From: an uncultured Opitutaceae bacterium | Lineage (GTDB): Bacteria; Verrucomicrobiota; Verrucomicrobiia; Opitutales; Opitutaceae | Assembly: GCA_937942145.1 (NCBI GenBank) | Contig: CALDFV010000203.1 | Location: 1 to 55,021, forward strand | Reading direction: 5' to 3' | DNA length: 55,021 bases | Shown here: piece by piece, positions 9,367 to 18,294 of the stretch | Layout of the letters: each line of letters opens with the position of its first letter | Position numbering within the stretch: the first letter of the stretch is position 1 | Position numbers and translations under genes: made by a program | Notes under the pieces: model-generated | What the model was told of the DNA's origin: nothing | Database searches by the model: none | What the model saw: only the letters and a program-made list of their open reading frames with translations

Positions 9367-9816
9367 TCAATCCCAACTCGCCTGTCTCGACGGCCGGTTC
9401 AACTGCCCACGAAGCTTGTCGAGTATTCCATTTACGAATCGACGCGACTCCTCCGAGGAATACATTTTGCTCAGGTCGATCGCCTCATTGATTGTGACCA
9501 CTGGAGGAATGTCCTTTCGAAAAAGCAGTTCGTAAATCGCCATTCTCAATATCGATAGATCGATTTTAGCAATTCGATCGAAATCCCAGTTATTCGCGAT
9601 TTCTTTTATCTTATCGTCGATCGCATCTAGATTTTCGATCACGCCAAAGATAACTTCGTCAGCGAATGCGTAGTAATCTCGTTCCTCCTCCTGGTCTTCG
9701 TAGAAGACTCTGAGATCTTCATTAATGTCTTCGGGATGGTTGATCGACCATGAGTAAAGGTATTGCATACAAGCGATGCGGCACAGTCGCCGTTGCGGTT
9801 TTTTGACTTCTGACAT
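9367..9816 (-). CDS. nusB: Transcription antitermination factor NusB
   Basis: A 149-residue all-helical RNA-binding protein (from ATG at 9816) that joins NusE/S10 on boxA RNA and supports rRNA antitermination. Family signs are the N-terminal RRLCRIACMQYLYSW, the central DRIAKIDLSILRMAIYELLF and the C-terminal INEAIDLSKMYSSEESRRFVNGILDKL. A longer frame reaches back into ribH; the chosen ATG lies 5 bp after the ribH stop with AGG just upstream, giving tight coupling. The ribH-nusB pairing is a common bacterial gene order. Confidence 0.94.
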   Translation of the reverse strand: MSEVKKPQRRLCRIACMQYLYSWSINHPEDINEDLRVFYEDQEEERDYYAFADEVIFGVIENLDAIDDKIKEIANNWDFDRIAKIDLSILRMAIYELLFRKDIPPVVTINEAIDLSKMYSSEESRRFVNGILDKLRGQLNRPSRQASWD

Positions 9817-9821
9817 GGCTG

Positions 9822-10292
9822 TTACCTGTAGTCGCGACGCAACTGCGCCATTTCGAGAGCGCATTGCCCAAACTCCGCTCCCTTAGGAATCGATCCCACA
9901 CAACGTTCTTTCACCTGATCCTCATCGTCCCCAACAATTACGCCATTCACGACCGGAATACCCGACTCCAACGCCACTTGCTGCAGGCCGATGTTCGAGG
10001 AATCCGCCACCAACTCAAAATGCTTTGTACCACCCGCGATGATAACACCCAAAGCAATGATCGCGTCGAAATGCCCTTTGCCTGCCATGAGTTGTGCAGC
10101 GATGGGAAGCTCGTTTGAGCCCGGCACCCGCTCGACAACAATTTTCTCTTCCAAGACACCCGCTTCCGCCAAGGCCGCCTGAACCCCGAACAATAGACCA
10201 TCCACGTAAATCTGGTTATAACGAGCGGCGACAATCGCGATCCTGAAATCGGATCCGTCAATATTGGAAGGTTCTGGCGATAAGCGGCTCAT
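9822..10292 (-). CDS. ribH: 6,7-dimethyl-8-ribityllumazine synthase
   Basis: A 156-residue enzyme that condenses 5-amino-6-ribitylaminouracil with 3,4-dihydroxy-2-butanone 4-phosphate, the penultimate step of riboflavin synthesis. It shows RIAIVAARYNQIYVDGLL, the substrate loop VERVPGSNELPIAAQ, and GVIIAGGTKHFELVADSS with the catalytic His. The C-terminal KGAEFGQCALEMAQL is family-typical. ATG at 10292 fits the usual N-terminal length. It lies 103 bp downstream of ribBA and overlaps no gene; nusB follows 5 bp later. Confidence 0.94.
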   Translation of the reverse strand: MSRLSPEPSNIDGSDFRIAIVAARYNQIYVDGLLFGVQAALAEAGVLEEKIVVERVPGSNELPIAAQLMAGKGHFDAIIALGVIIAGGTKHFELVADSSNIGLQQVALESGIPVVNGVIVGDDEDQVKERCVGSIPKGAEFGQCALEMAQLRRDYR

Positions 10293-10395
10293 ATTAAGAA
10301 CAAAGTGAGAAGAGACACGGAAATGAGCCCGTTACCCAGCCATGTAAAGTCGGAATTCGGATTAATCTCATTTCGACCGCTGAGCACGGCCATTG

Positions 10396-11490
10396 TTACA
10401 ATGAGACCTGCTCCACAATTTCGAGGCCGTAACCGTCTAGTCCGACCACGTTACGACTGGTATTCGAAAGAAGGCGGATTTTCTCTAGCCCAAGCGCCAC
10501 AAGAATTTGGGCCCCTATCCCATAGTCACGCAGTCCCATGTCTCCGGGCTTTTCGGCTGAATTGTCGATCTGAGAAAGTCCGTTGTCTGGACGACTGATA
10601 AAAACAACCGCTCCGCACCCCTCTTTGCCAATACGGGTAAGCGCCTTTTGCAGCCCGTCGCTTCCCCGCCCTCCGGTTTTTCGAAACAGATCCGTGAATA
10701 GATTCTCTGCATGCACACGTACCAGGGTCGGCGAGCGACCAATTTCTCCAGAAAGCAACGCGTAGTGCTCAATGTGGTCGAGCTTGCTCCGAAAAACCTT
10801 AAGACGAAAAGATCCGAACTCACTCTCAAACGGCAATTCACTTACCTCATCCACGAGCTTGTCGCGCTTGCGACGATACTCAATCAAGGCCGCGATCGAA
10901 ATCATTTTGAGCCCAAACTTCTCCTTGAATACACAAAGCTCAGGAATCCGGGCCATCGATCCGTCGTCGTTCAGAATTTCGCAGATGGCCGCACAAGGGA
11001 AGAGTCCCGCTAGTGAAGCCAGATCAATCGCCGCTTCCGTATGACCCGCTCGCTCAAGGACGCCTCCATCCCTTGCTTTAAGCGGAAATATGTGGCCAGG
11101 CTGGACGAATTCATCGGGAGAGGTATCAGGATTGCCTAGAAGCTGGAGCGTACGAAATCGGTCATAGGCGCTGATTCCCGTGGTAATACCATCCGCCGCA
11201 TCGATGGATATGGTAAAATCGGTCTTATGGGCCTCCCGGTTTTCATCCACCATTCGATTGATTCCGAGCCGCTGCAAGTGGTGACCCGTGCAAGGGGCGC
11301 AAATGAGCCCCCGCGCATGCTGAATCATCATGTTCACCACCTCTGGAGTCACTTTTGAAGCCGCGACGATGAGGTCGCCCTCGTTCTCTCGCGACTCGTC
11401 ATCCGTCACGATAACGGGCCGACCCGCAGCAATTTCCTCAATTGCCTCCTCGACACTATCGAACGCTATTTCTTCTTCGATCTGACTCAT
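10396..11490 (-). CDS. ribBA: 3,4-dihydroxy-2-butanone-4-phosphate synthase with a degenerate GTP cyclohydrolase II domain (RibBA/RibBX type)
   Basis: A 364-residue riboflavin enzyme. The N-terminal RibB half is intact: DDESRENEGDLIVAA, ARGLICAPCTGHHLQRL, HKTDFTISIDA, and RAGHTEAAIDLASLAG with the catalytic His. The C-terminal RibA half keeps the fold (VRVHAENLFTDLF ... RDYGIGAQILVALGLEKIRLLSN ... GLDGYGLEIVEQV), but the three zinc cysteines (SECLTGD...RCDCG in active enzymes) are absent, and the RQEGRGIGL segment is replaced by ISRPDNGL. It should therefore supply the butanone phosphate but not pyrimidine precursor; an active GTP cyclohydrolase II would have to be encoded elsewhere. Start chosen at ATG 11490 because the FDSVEEAIEEI N-terminus follows at family distance; ATG 11499 is also possible. 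Confidence 0.9.
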   Translation of the reverse strand: MSQIEEEIAFDSVEEAIEEIAAGRPVIVTDDESRENEGDLIVAASKVTPEVVNMMIQHARGLICAPCTGHHLQRLGINRMVDENREAHKTDFTISIDAADGITTGISAYDRFRTLQLLGNPDTSPDEFVQPGHIFPLKARDGGVLERAGHTEAAIDLASLAGLFPCAAICEILNDDGSMARIPELCVFKEKFGLKMISIAALIEYRRKRDKLVDEVSELPFESEFGSFRLKVFRSKLDHIEHYALLSGEIGRSPTLVRVHAENLFTDLFRKTGGRGSDGLQKALTRIGKEGCGAVVFISRPDNGLSQIDNSAEKPGDMGLRDYGIGAQILVALGLEKIRLLSNTSRNVVGLDGYGLEIVEQVSL

Positions 11491-11563
11491 TCTGGCCATC
11501 AGTGAAACGCAAGTCTCGGCAATGACAACTCGATACACCGGATTCACGCAAGTGATCCGGGCA

Positions 11564-11595
11564 TAAAAAAGCAGGGCCTCGTCCAAAAACCCTGC
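11564..11595 (-). terminator. Terminator-like hairpin in the ribBA leader
   Basis: On the minus strand GCAGGG (11595-11590) pairs with CCCTGC (11576-11571) across a 13-nt loop and is followed at once by six T residues. It lies about 75 bp upstream of the ribBA start codon, so RNA started further upstream would meet it before the gene. It may be an attenuator or simply the end of an upstream transcript. No FMN-riboswitch consensus was found around it. Confidence 0.55.
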
Positions 11596-11937
11596 CTTTT
11601 AACAATCCATCTAATTATAGAAACAATATCAAAAATACAAAACCGTCTTAAAAAATCTTCGTGATCTGTATATCGGTGCCAATTCCTGTTTCCTTGAGTA
11701 AGTGCGCTCATTTTTTTTCGTTTTTCTGCGGAAATCACTCATCAGACAAGCAAACCACACCCTAGAGATCGGTATGCAGGCATAAGCCTATTAGACTATC
11801 AGATTATCTACCAACAACTTAAAGCTCTACCAAAATCGGACGAAAACAATCCTATCGGAGATAGCTTCAATAACGCTTTTTTCTCGATAATTCTTCTCGA
11901 ACGTACCTTTCTCATTGCAAGCAACACGCCGAAAACC
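11596..11937. other. Intergenic region between ribBA and the NatA-type ATPase, no gene supported
   Basis: AT-rich divergent spacer of about 340 bp. A minus-strand open frame (ATG near 11711, ending at 11544) runs through the leader terminator and has no recognisable family; its middle (minus strand near 11642-11680, CACCGATATACAGATCACGA) resembles the degenerate short intergenic repeats seen in other Verrucomicrobia. I see no tRNA, riboswitch or conserved protein. Confidence 0.4.
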
Positions 11938-12687
11938 GTGATAGTCGCCGAAAACCTCACCAAAACCTTTCGTGATAAGAAACGCGGCCTCGTTAAAGCG
12001 GTCTCCAATGTCAGCCTGACTAGCGAACCTGGAAAAATCTTCGGTCTCCTCGGGGCAAACGGTGCCGGGAAGACCACCACCCTCCGGATGCTAGCTACAC
12101 TTCTCGAACCGACGAGAGGAACCGCGACCATCGCGGGTTTCAGCATTAGGGATAATCCTCAGGAGGTGCGGCGAAATATCGGATTCCTGTCCGGGAGCAC
12201 CGCTCTTTATGGCCGCTTGACCGCTCGGGAGATGATCCAATATTTCGGCAAACTCAACGGAATGAGCGGCCCCGAACTGACTAGCCGGATCGACGAGCTC
12301 GTAGAGCGTCTCGAAATCGGCGAATTCCAGAACGGCCGTTGTGACAAGCTCTCTACGGGTCAGAAGCAGCGAGTCTCGATAGCCCGCTCCATCGTGCACA
12401 GTCCACCCGTCATGATCTTTGACGAACCCACCAGCGGCCTCGATGTGATGACTTCGCAAACAATCATGGCATTTATCGAACAGTGCCGCACTGATTCACT
12501 GACCGTCGTGTTTTCCACTCACATCATGAGTGAAGTTGAACGTCTTTGCGACCACGTCGCGATCGTCCACAAAGGAATTATTGCCGCCGAGGGAAGTGTT
12601 GGGGATCTGCACGCCCAGACAGGCGAAACCTCAATCGAGAAAGCCTTCCTGAAAATTGTAAATGGAATGGAGGCAGAAGATGTCTAG
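11938..12687 (+). CDS. NatA-like ABC transporter ATP-binding protein
   Basis: A 249-residue ABC ATPase: Walker A GANGAGKTTTL, Q-loop region, ABC signature LSTGQKQRVSIARS, Walker B VMIFDEPTSGLD and the H-loop STHIMSEVERLCD. The order and length match the NatA (sodium/drug export) subfamily, and the next gene encodes a NatB-type permease that overlaps by 8 bp. The start is a GTG; no in-frame ATG is available near the family N-terminus (VIVAENLTKTF). It energises export by the downstream membrane subunit. The exported substrate, sodium or a small organic compound, cannot be told from sequence. Confidence 0.9.
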   Translation: MIVAENLTKTFRDKKRGLVKAVSNVSLTSEPGKIFGLLGANGAGKTTTLRMLATLLEPTRGTATIAGFSIRDNPQEVRRNIGFLSGSTALYGRLTAREMIQYFGKLNGMSGPELTSRIDELVERLEIGEFQNGRCDKLSTGQKQRVSIARSIVHSPPVMIFDEPTSGLDVMTSQTIMAFIEQCRTDSLTVVFSTHIMSEVERLCDHVAIVHKGIIAAEGSVGDLHAQTGETSIEKAFLKIVNGMEAEDV

Positions 12688-13882
12688 AACGTCCCTAACA
12701 TCTACCGTATTCCTAAAAGAAATACGGGAAACACTTCGTGACAAGCGGGTAATTCTCGGCGTAATCGTTTCACCACTACTCGTCACGCCTCTTCTCATTG
12801 GCACTGTTCTCTTTTTTGCCGGCAAAAAGGAAATCGAAAAACAAGCCTCTATCGTTGAAGTCGGAATCGTAGAACAATCGGCCTTCCCCGAGCTCGTCAA
12901 ACGGCTCAAAACGGATGAAGGTTTCAACGCCCATGAAATCGATTCACGTGAGGCCGCCAAGCAAGCGATCGAAGACCGAACGATTAGAGCGGCTCTCATT
13001 ATTAGTGAAAACGCCCAAACCGAGTTCTCCTCCAACAATTCTGCTCCTCTAGAAATACTCTACAACTTTGCCAACGAGAACTCGCAATACGCACAGGCCC
13101 GACTCAGGAACTTTATTGGAAAATTCGACAAAGAAGCCCTAGCGGATCGGATCGAAGCCGCCAGTCTATCTGAAAACTTTGCAAAGCCAACCAAAGTTGA
13201 GACAACCAACATCGCCGCGGGCTCCTCGGCGGGTTCATTCGTTCTCGGACTTTTCCTTCCCTACATCATAGTTATGAGCGCAGCGTTCGGCGGAATTCAA
13301 ACCGCGTTCGATCTCTGTGCCGGAGAGAAAGAACGAGGCACGATGGAAACACTGCTAGTGTCACCCGCATCCCGATACGAAATCGTCACGGGCAAGCTTC
13401 TGACAATCCTGACTATAAGCTTCATCGCATCCTGTTGCGCCATTACCGGAATCATCGCCCCTATCGCTTTCGGGCTCGAGTTTTTTAAGAAACTGGTCGG
13501 AGACAGTATTTCAATCAACTTTATCTCAGTAGTCTGGATGATGCTCATTGTCATCCCTCTCGCGCTATTCACCTCCTCTCTACTTTTGGTTATCTCCAGT
13601 TTCGCACGAAACCAAAAGGAGGCCCAAACTTACATCCTCCCCTTTTTCGCGGTAGTGATTCTTCCCGCTGTGCTTTCGACTGTGCTGGGAGCAGAATCCC
13701 ATATTTACACGGCATTCATCCCGATATTGAACATATCGCTTACCATGAAGCAGATTTTTGGGGACCTATTCGACCCTCTCTACTTCGGCATCTCACTGGC
13801 AACTTCGTTTCTCTACGCGTTCCTCGCCATGAGGCTCGCCGCATCCTTTTTCCAGCGAGAGCAAATCCTTTTCAGAACCTAA
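12680..13882 (+). CDS. NatB-like ABC-2 permease
   Basis: A 400-residue ABC-2 permease. TM1 follows LKEIRETLRDKRVIL (residues about 15-45), then an extracytoplasmic domain of about 150 residues (KKEIEKQASIVEVGIVEQSAF...) and a C-terminal bundle of about five TMs with the family marker AGEKERGTMETLLVSPASR on the cytoplasmic side. The ATG at 12680 is preceded by GGAGG and overlaps the end of the ATPase gene, which favours it over ATG 12662. Together with the ATPase it forms a two-gene exporter of the NatAB type. Confidence 0.88.
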   Translation: MSRTSLTSTVFLKEIRETLRDKRVILGVIVSPLLVTPLLIGTVLFFAGKKEIEKQASIVEVGIVEQSAFPELVKRLKTDEGFNAHEIDSREAAKQAIEDRTIRAALIISENAQTEFSSNNSAPLEILYNFANENSQYAQARLRNFIGKFDKEALADRIEAASLSENFAKPTKVETTNIAAGSSAGSFVLGLFLPYIIVMSAAFGGIQTAFDLCAGEKERGTMETLLVSPASRYEIVTGKLLTILTISFIASCCAITGIIAPIAFGLEFFKKLVGDSISINFISVVWMMLIVIPLALFTSSLLLVISSFARNQKEAQTYILPFFAVVILPAVLSTVLGAESHIYTAFIPILNISLTMKQIFGDLFDPLYFGISLATSFLYAFLAMRLAASFFQREQILFRT

Positions 13883-13990
13883 CCGTTCTCGATAAAACGA
13901 GTTCACCCAATCCACCAATCATCAAACCTAGCGCCTTCGCTCATAAACCTTCAAAGCCAAAGAGCTGAACTAATGGTTTCGGATTGAGAC

Positions 13991-15631
13991 CTAGACTGCC
14001 AGGCGACAAGACTCTTCGCCGGGAATGGGGACTGCGTTGAGTAGCGATTGTGTGTATTCGTGCTTGGGATTGCCAATCACTTCCGCTGTCTGCCCTTGCT
14101 CAACGATTCTTCCGGACTTCATGACCACCGTCCGGTCAGAAATTTTCTTCACTACACTCAAGTCGTGAGAGATGAACATGTAGGAAAGGCCATAGTTCTC
14201 CTGAAGCTTCATCAAAAGCTCGATCACTTGCGCTTGAATAGTAACATCCAAGGCACTCACCGCTTCGTCGCAAATAATCAGCTCTGGTTTGAGAGAAAGC
14301 GCTCTCGCAATACAGATACGCTGCCGTTGTCCTCCACTGAATTCATGGGGATACCTAAAAATGTGGTCAGCCTCGAGCTGCACTTCTTCCAGCAAACGCA
14401 CTGCTAGTTCTTGCTTGGGCTCTCCCTTCAGCATCCCATGCTCCTCCATCCCTTCGGTTAGAATATCCAGTATTGTCATACGTGGATTGAGTGAGCTAAA
14501 CGGATCTTGAAAAATGATCTGCAAATTTTTCCTGAATGGAAGAAACTCTTTTCTGTTCAGTCCAATCAGTGAATTTCCGCGATAAGCAATATCACCCGAA
14601 GTCGCTTTCTCTAACCCCAGAATGGTTCGTCCTAGTGTACTTTTACCACTGCCAGACTCGCCCACCACGGCCAGTGTTTCACCCGGAAATATATCCAAAG
14701 AAAGATCGTCAACTGCCTTCACATGACCCACGGTTTTGGAAAAGATTCCTTTCTTGATAGGGAACCATGTCCGCAAATTTCGAACTTCAACCAAGGGGGT
14801 TTCTTTTTCTAAATCACATACTTTCGCCTCATCCGTCAGACGAGGAACTGAAGCTAGCAGGATCTTTGTGTATTCCTCTTTCGGTGAGGCGAACAGGTCC
14901 CGAAGCGTTCCCTCTTCCACTTTCTTGGCCTTCTCCATAACCATCACCCGATCACAAAGCTGCCAGATGACCCCCATATCGTGGGTAATAAAGATTATGG
15001 AGCTTTCCTCTTTTCTGATCCTAAGAATTAATTCGAAAATCTGAAGCTGAGTGGTTACGTCCAGAGCAGTGGTGGGCTCGTCAGCAATTATAACCGAAGG
15101 CTCTAACATGAGCACTAGAGCAATCATGACCCTTTGACGCATCCCACCCGAAAACTCAAAAGGGAAAGAGTGCATCCGTTCTTCGGGTTCAGGAATACCC
15201 ACTTTCTTGAGCCATTCTATACCGACTCCCCACGCTTCTTCCTTTGAAATGTCTCGATGCAATTGTAACGTCTCTACAATTTGTTTTCCTACTTTCACCA
15301 AGGGTGACAAGGCGGTCATGGGCTCCTGAAAAATGATGCCTATTTCTTCTCCTCGGATTTTTTTCAATTCATCAATTGGCATCTGGAGTAAATCTGCACC
15401 GCAAAAGTTAGCCGTTCCTGAGACAATTTTTCCAATTGGATCCGGAATCAGTCGCACAAGACTCATGCCAGTAACAGATTTTCCACTACCCGACTCGCCA
15501 ACGATTCCGAGTATCTCCCCTTGCTTTAAATCAAAACTGAGATTGTCGACCGCACGCACGATCGTGTCCTCAGTCTTGAACTCGACCGACAGGTTTCTGA
15601 CCTCTAGCAAATTTTCAGTTTCAGGCTTCAT
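13991..15631 (-). CDS. yejF: YejF-like double ABC ATPase of a peptide importer
   Basis: A 546-residue protein with two complete ABC cassettes, as in E. coli YejF (about 529 residues). Cassette 1: GESGSGKSVTG, signature FSGGMRQRVMIA, Walker B VIIADEPTTALD. Cassette 2: GESGSGKSTLGR, FSGGQRQRICIARA, LIICDEAVSALD. Both cassettes belong to the oligopeptide/nickel branch. It energises import by the YejB and YejE permeases. Its start overlaps the yejE stop (ATGA), and it ends the operon. In enterobacteria this transporter brings in peptides, including microcin C; that specificity is not proven here. Confidence 0.93.
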   Translation of the reverse strand: MKPETENLLEVRNLSVEFKTEDTIVRAVDNLSFDLKQGEILGIVGESGSGKSVTGMSLVRLIPDPIGKIVSGTANFCGADLLQMPIDELKKIRGEEIGIIFQEPMTALSPLVKVGKQIVETLQLHRDISKEEAWGVGIEWLKKVGIPEPEERMHSFPFEFSGGMRQRVMIALVLMLEPSVIIADEPTTALDVTTQLQIFELILRIRKEESSIIFITHDMGVIWQLCDRVMVMEKAKKVEEGTLRDLFASPKEEYTKILLASVPRLTDEAKVCDLEKETPLVEVRNLRTWFPIKKGIFSKTVGHVKAVDDLSLDIFPGETLAVVGESGSGKSTLGRTILGLEKATSGDIAYRGNSLIGLNRKEFLPFRKNLQIIFQDPFSSLNPRMTILDILTEGMEEHGMLKGEPKQELAVRLLEEVQLEADHIFRYPHEFSGGQRQRICIARALSLKPELIICDEAVSALDVTIQAQVIELLMKLQENYGLSYMFISHDLSVVKKISDRTVVMKSGRIVEQGQTAEVIGNPKHEYTQSLLNAVPIPGEESCRLAV

Positions 15632-17226
15632 GATTCGAAACGACTATTTACCCGCGGATCGAAGGCAGCTCGAACACCCTCGCCAATAAAGACGCCTAAC
15701 AGGATTACAAGGATGAGTGTTGCAGTTGGATAGGTAACCAACCACCACGCAGACCTAAATTCCTGTGCCTGTGAAAGCAACTCGCCCCAACTTGGAGTTG
15801 GAGGGGGGAGTCCAAATCCAAGATAGTCAAGAGCGGACAAAGAGAAGATCGCTCCTACCAAATAGAAAGGGAAGAAGGTTATGATTGGAACGAGAGAGTT
15901 CGGCAAAATATGTCTCGACATGATCTTACATCCCGGAAGGCCTAGGCAATGGGCAGCCTCAACAAAGGGCTGTTTGCGAAGCTTTAAGAATTCGCCGCGA
16001 ATGTAGTAGGAAATCGATATCCAATTGAACACCCCGTAAACAATTAGAAGCAGTATAAAACCTCTTCCAAAAACAGACCCCATAAAGATCATAATATAAA
16101 GGAAAGGAAGGGATTCCCAGATTTCAATGAGTCTCTGACCTCCCAAATCAAAAAGCCCTCCCTTATACCCTTGTAGTCCTCCAATGATTACACCCAAGAA
16201 CATCGTTCCGATTACGAGAGCCAGCCCAAAGTTCAGTGAAATACGCAGCCCATAAAGTATTCTCGTCAAGACATCTCTACCACTGCTATCCAACCCGAGA
16301 TAGTGATTTCCTATAGGGCGAAAAGGAAAGCGAACGATCTCCTTATCGAAACGGACCGAGTAGGTTTTTCCTCCCCATTCAAATGCCTGATCATCTACCC
16401 GCTCTCTCCCCACTCTCGCGGCAGAGGCCGATATTTTAGACTTTATTTCTGAATCGAGCTCGCCCCAAAAACGGTCTCTATTAGTAGGTTCGGTTCCATT
16501 TTCCCGGAATGCCCATTTTAGGGGATCACTATCTTCGATCTCCTCTCTTAGTGTGATCCTGACCGAACTCGGAGGCCGAGCCCTAGGACTAAAAGCGGAT
16601 AGACTCGCCTTTACCGCCATTCCTTCTAAAGTGGTTATTTCCTCATCAACTGACCCTAATTCTAATTCGTTCGCGAAACGAGCGTCGATAGCTGACAGAA
16701 ACTCTGATGAAAGACTCATACCATCCTGCACAGGCCGGCCCCTTAGATCCCTCTCGCTTTCAACGCCAAAAAAACCAGCTCCAGCATTAGATCGACTGAT
16801 TTTCATTTCAGAGTCTACATTAAGCGAACCTACAAGTTGTTTCCGGTTAACGCTAACGTAAACAACATCATCTAATTCGATACTGTCTGCGGAAACCGTT
16901 TCATAGGGACCATAGGGAACCAAGGGGAAAATCATAAAATTCTCCTCGGATTCTGCAAACTTTGGTAATTGATTTATCAGTTTGTAGTCTGGTCTTGTAT
17001 ACAGTCCACTGTCAGTAAACAAATCATCTGGATAAAAAAAGAAGACCGGAAATCGCCACTCACCATCAGACCGAACCACCAGTGGCTTTTCGTTGCTTAC
17101 AACTTCCGAAATTAGACTAAGCGCATAAAGGCCAATCAAGATCCAGAAAGAATAGTAGGACCGCTTGATTGACTTAAAACGACGGAGTCTTCTTTCAGTA
17201 ACCGGATTTAGTTTGGGTTTCCACAT
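15628..17226 (-). CDS. yejE: YejE-like ABC permease with a large periplasmic insertion
   Basis: A 532-residue inner-membrane permease. The first about 110 residues match YejE (TM1 near 27-44, NEKPLVVRSDGEWRFP), and residues about 306-532 hold the DppC-type permease domain: YLGLDSSGRDVLTRILYG, five TMs, and the EAA-like loop EAAHCLGLPGCKIMSRHILPN. Between them lie about 190 extra residues (about 112-305) without hydrophobic segments and rich in acidic residues, absent from the roughly 341-residue E. coli protein. They should face the periplasm between TM1 and the rest. The gene follows yejB by 6 bp and overlaps yejF by 4 nt. Confidence 0.9.
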   Translation of the reverse strand: MWKPKLNPVTERRLRRFKSIKRSYYSFWILIGLYALSLISEVVSNEKPLVVRSDGEWRFPVFFFYPDDLFTDSGLYTRPDYKLINQLPKFAESEENFMIFPLVPYGPYETVSADSIELDDVVYVSVNRKQLVGSLNVDSEMKISRSNAGAGFFGVESERDLRGRPVQDGMSLSSEFLSAIDARFANELELGSVDEEITTLEGMAVKASLSAFSPRARPPSSVRITLREEIEDSDPLKWAFRENGTEPTNRDRFWGELDSEIKSKISASAARVGRERVDDQAFEWGGKTYSVRFDKEIVRFPFRPIGNHYLGLDSSGRDVLTRILYGLRISLNFGLALVIGTMFLGVIIGGLQGYKGGLFDLGGQRLIEIWESLPFLYIMIFMGSVFGRGFILLLIVYGVFNWISISYYIRGEFLKLRKQPFVEAAHCLGLPGCKIMSRHILPNSLVPIITFFPFYLVGAIFSLSALDYLGFGLPPPTPSWGELLSQAQEFRSAWWLVTYPTATLILVILLGVFIGEGVRAAFDPRVNSRFES

Positions 17227-17232
17227 ACGATT

Positions 17233-18273
17233 TTACTCGCTAGAAAATGAAATCCTAGGGTCGATAAGCACGTAACAGAAGTCGGACATGATTCGCCCGA
17301 GCAAAGCCACGATTGAGGTCAAAGCGAGGACGCCCATAAACACCATGTAGTCGCGGCTTACAATCGCCTCTAAGCTCAGCAATCCGATACCTGGAATATT
17401 GAATACGCGTTCGATCAATACTGATCCTGCGAACAGTATGGATAAAACTCCTCCGAATCCGGTCGCAATTGGAATCATGGCATTTCGAAACGCATGTCGC
17501 CAAACTGCAGTCCTCATTGTTCCACCTCGTGCCACCACTGTTCTCACGTAATCTTGACTGATCTGCTCCATTAACGAGTTCTTCATCAACATCGTGAGCA
17601 CCGCAAAATTGCCGATCACATAGCAAAGCACGGGTAGAAACATGTGCATGAACTGGTCTTTCACCTTCGCCCAGAAACTAAACTCTTCCCATCCGTCTGA
17701 ACGAAAGCCACCAATTGGAAAAATGTCCCAGAAATTGTCCACGGTTCCGGAAAAGAACATTTTTAGCAACATTCCAAACGCGAATGAGGGTATTGCGTAT
17801 CCAATAAATACTACGAAACTCGATATCAAATCAAACACGCCGCCATCTCTGAGAGCTTTCGCGATTCCCAGAGGAATGCATATCAAATAGGTAAGGATAA
17901 ATCCCGTGATCCCGAATGTGAGAGAAACTGGAAACCGTTCAAAAATGAGGCTTCCAACGGTTTTATGGCTGTAAACGTAAGAATCGACAGTCATGCCGAG
18001 CTTGTTAACGACAAGCCAATCCCAATATCGCCGAATCAGGGGTTTATCAAAGCCGAAGTGCTCTCGAAGGGCTTCTCTTTGAGCCTCCGAAATCTCCTGT
18101 GATCCGAGAGCTCCATCAGCGCCACTTGAGTCGCCACGCATCTTTAGCATTGCCTGCTCCACTGGCCCTCCCGGCACAAATTGGCATAGCAAGAAGGAAG
18201 TAAGCGTAATCCCGATAAACGTCGGAATGATAAGTAAAATTCTTCGTGTAAAGTAGGCGGTTCGACCGGTCAT
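17233..18273 (-). CDS. yejB: YejB-like ABC permease
   Basis: A 346-residue DppB-type permease: TM1 near residues 10-30 (RILLIIPTFIGITLTSFLLCQFVPGGPVEQ), a periplasmic stretch containing DKPLIRRYWDWLVVNKLGM, and a C-terminal five-TM core with the EAA loop VVARGGTMRTAVWRHAFRNAMIP and the final DPRISF motif. It pairs with YejE in the membrane. It lies 21 bp after the binding-protein gene and 6 bp before yejE on the same strand, supporting one operon. Confidence 0.93.
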   Translation of the reverse strand: MTGRTAYFTRRILLIIPTFIGITLTSFLLCQFVPGGPVEQAMLKMRGDSSGADGALGSQEISEAQREALREHFGFDKPLIRRYWDWLVVNKLGMTVDSYVYSHKTVGSLIFERFPVSLTFGITGFILTYLICIPLGIAKALRDGGVFDLISSFVVFIGYAIPSFAFGMLLKMFFSGTVDNFWDIFPIGGFRSDGWEEFSFWAKVKDQFMHMFLPVLCYVIGNFAVLTMLMKNSLMEQISQDYVRTVVARGGTMRTAVWRHAFRNAMIPIATGFGGVLSILFAGSVLIERVFNIPGIGLLSLEAIVSRDYMVFMGVLALTSIVALLGRIMSDFCYVLIDPRISFSSE

Positions 18274-18294
18274 TATGACGAGAGGCTCGCTGAT

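Noticed and set aside
11490-11937. FMN riboswitch before ribBA
   Set aside because: No RFN consensus blocks were found on either strand; only a terminator-like hairpin is present.
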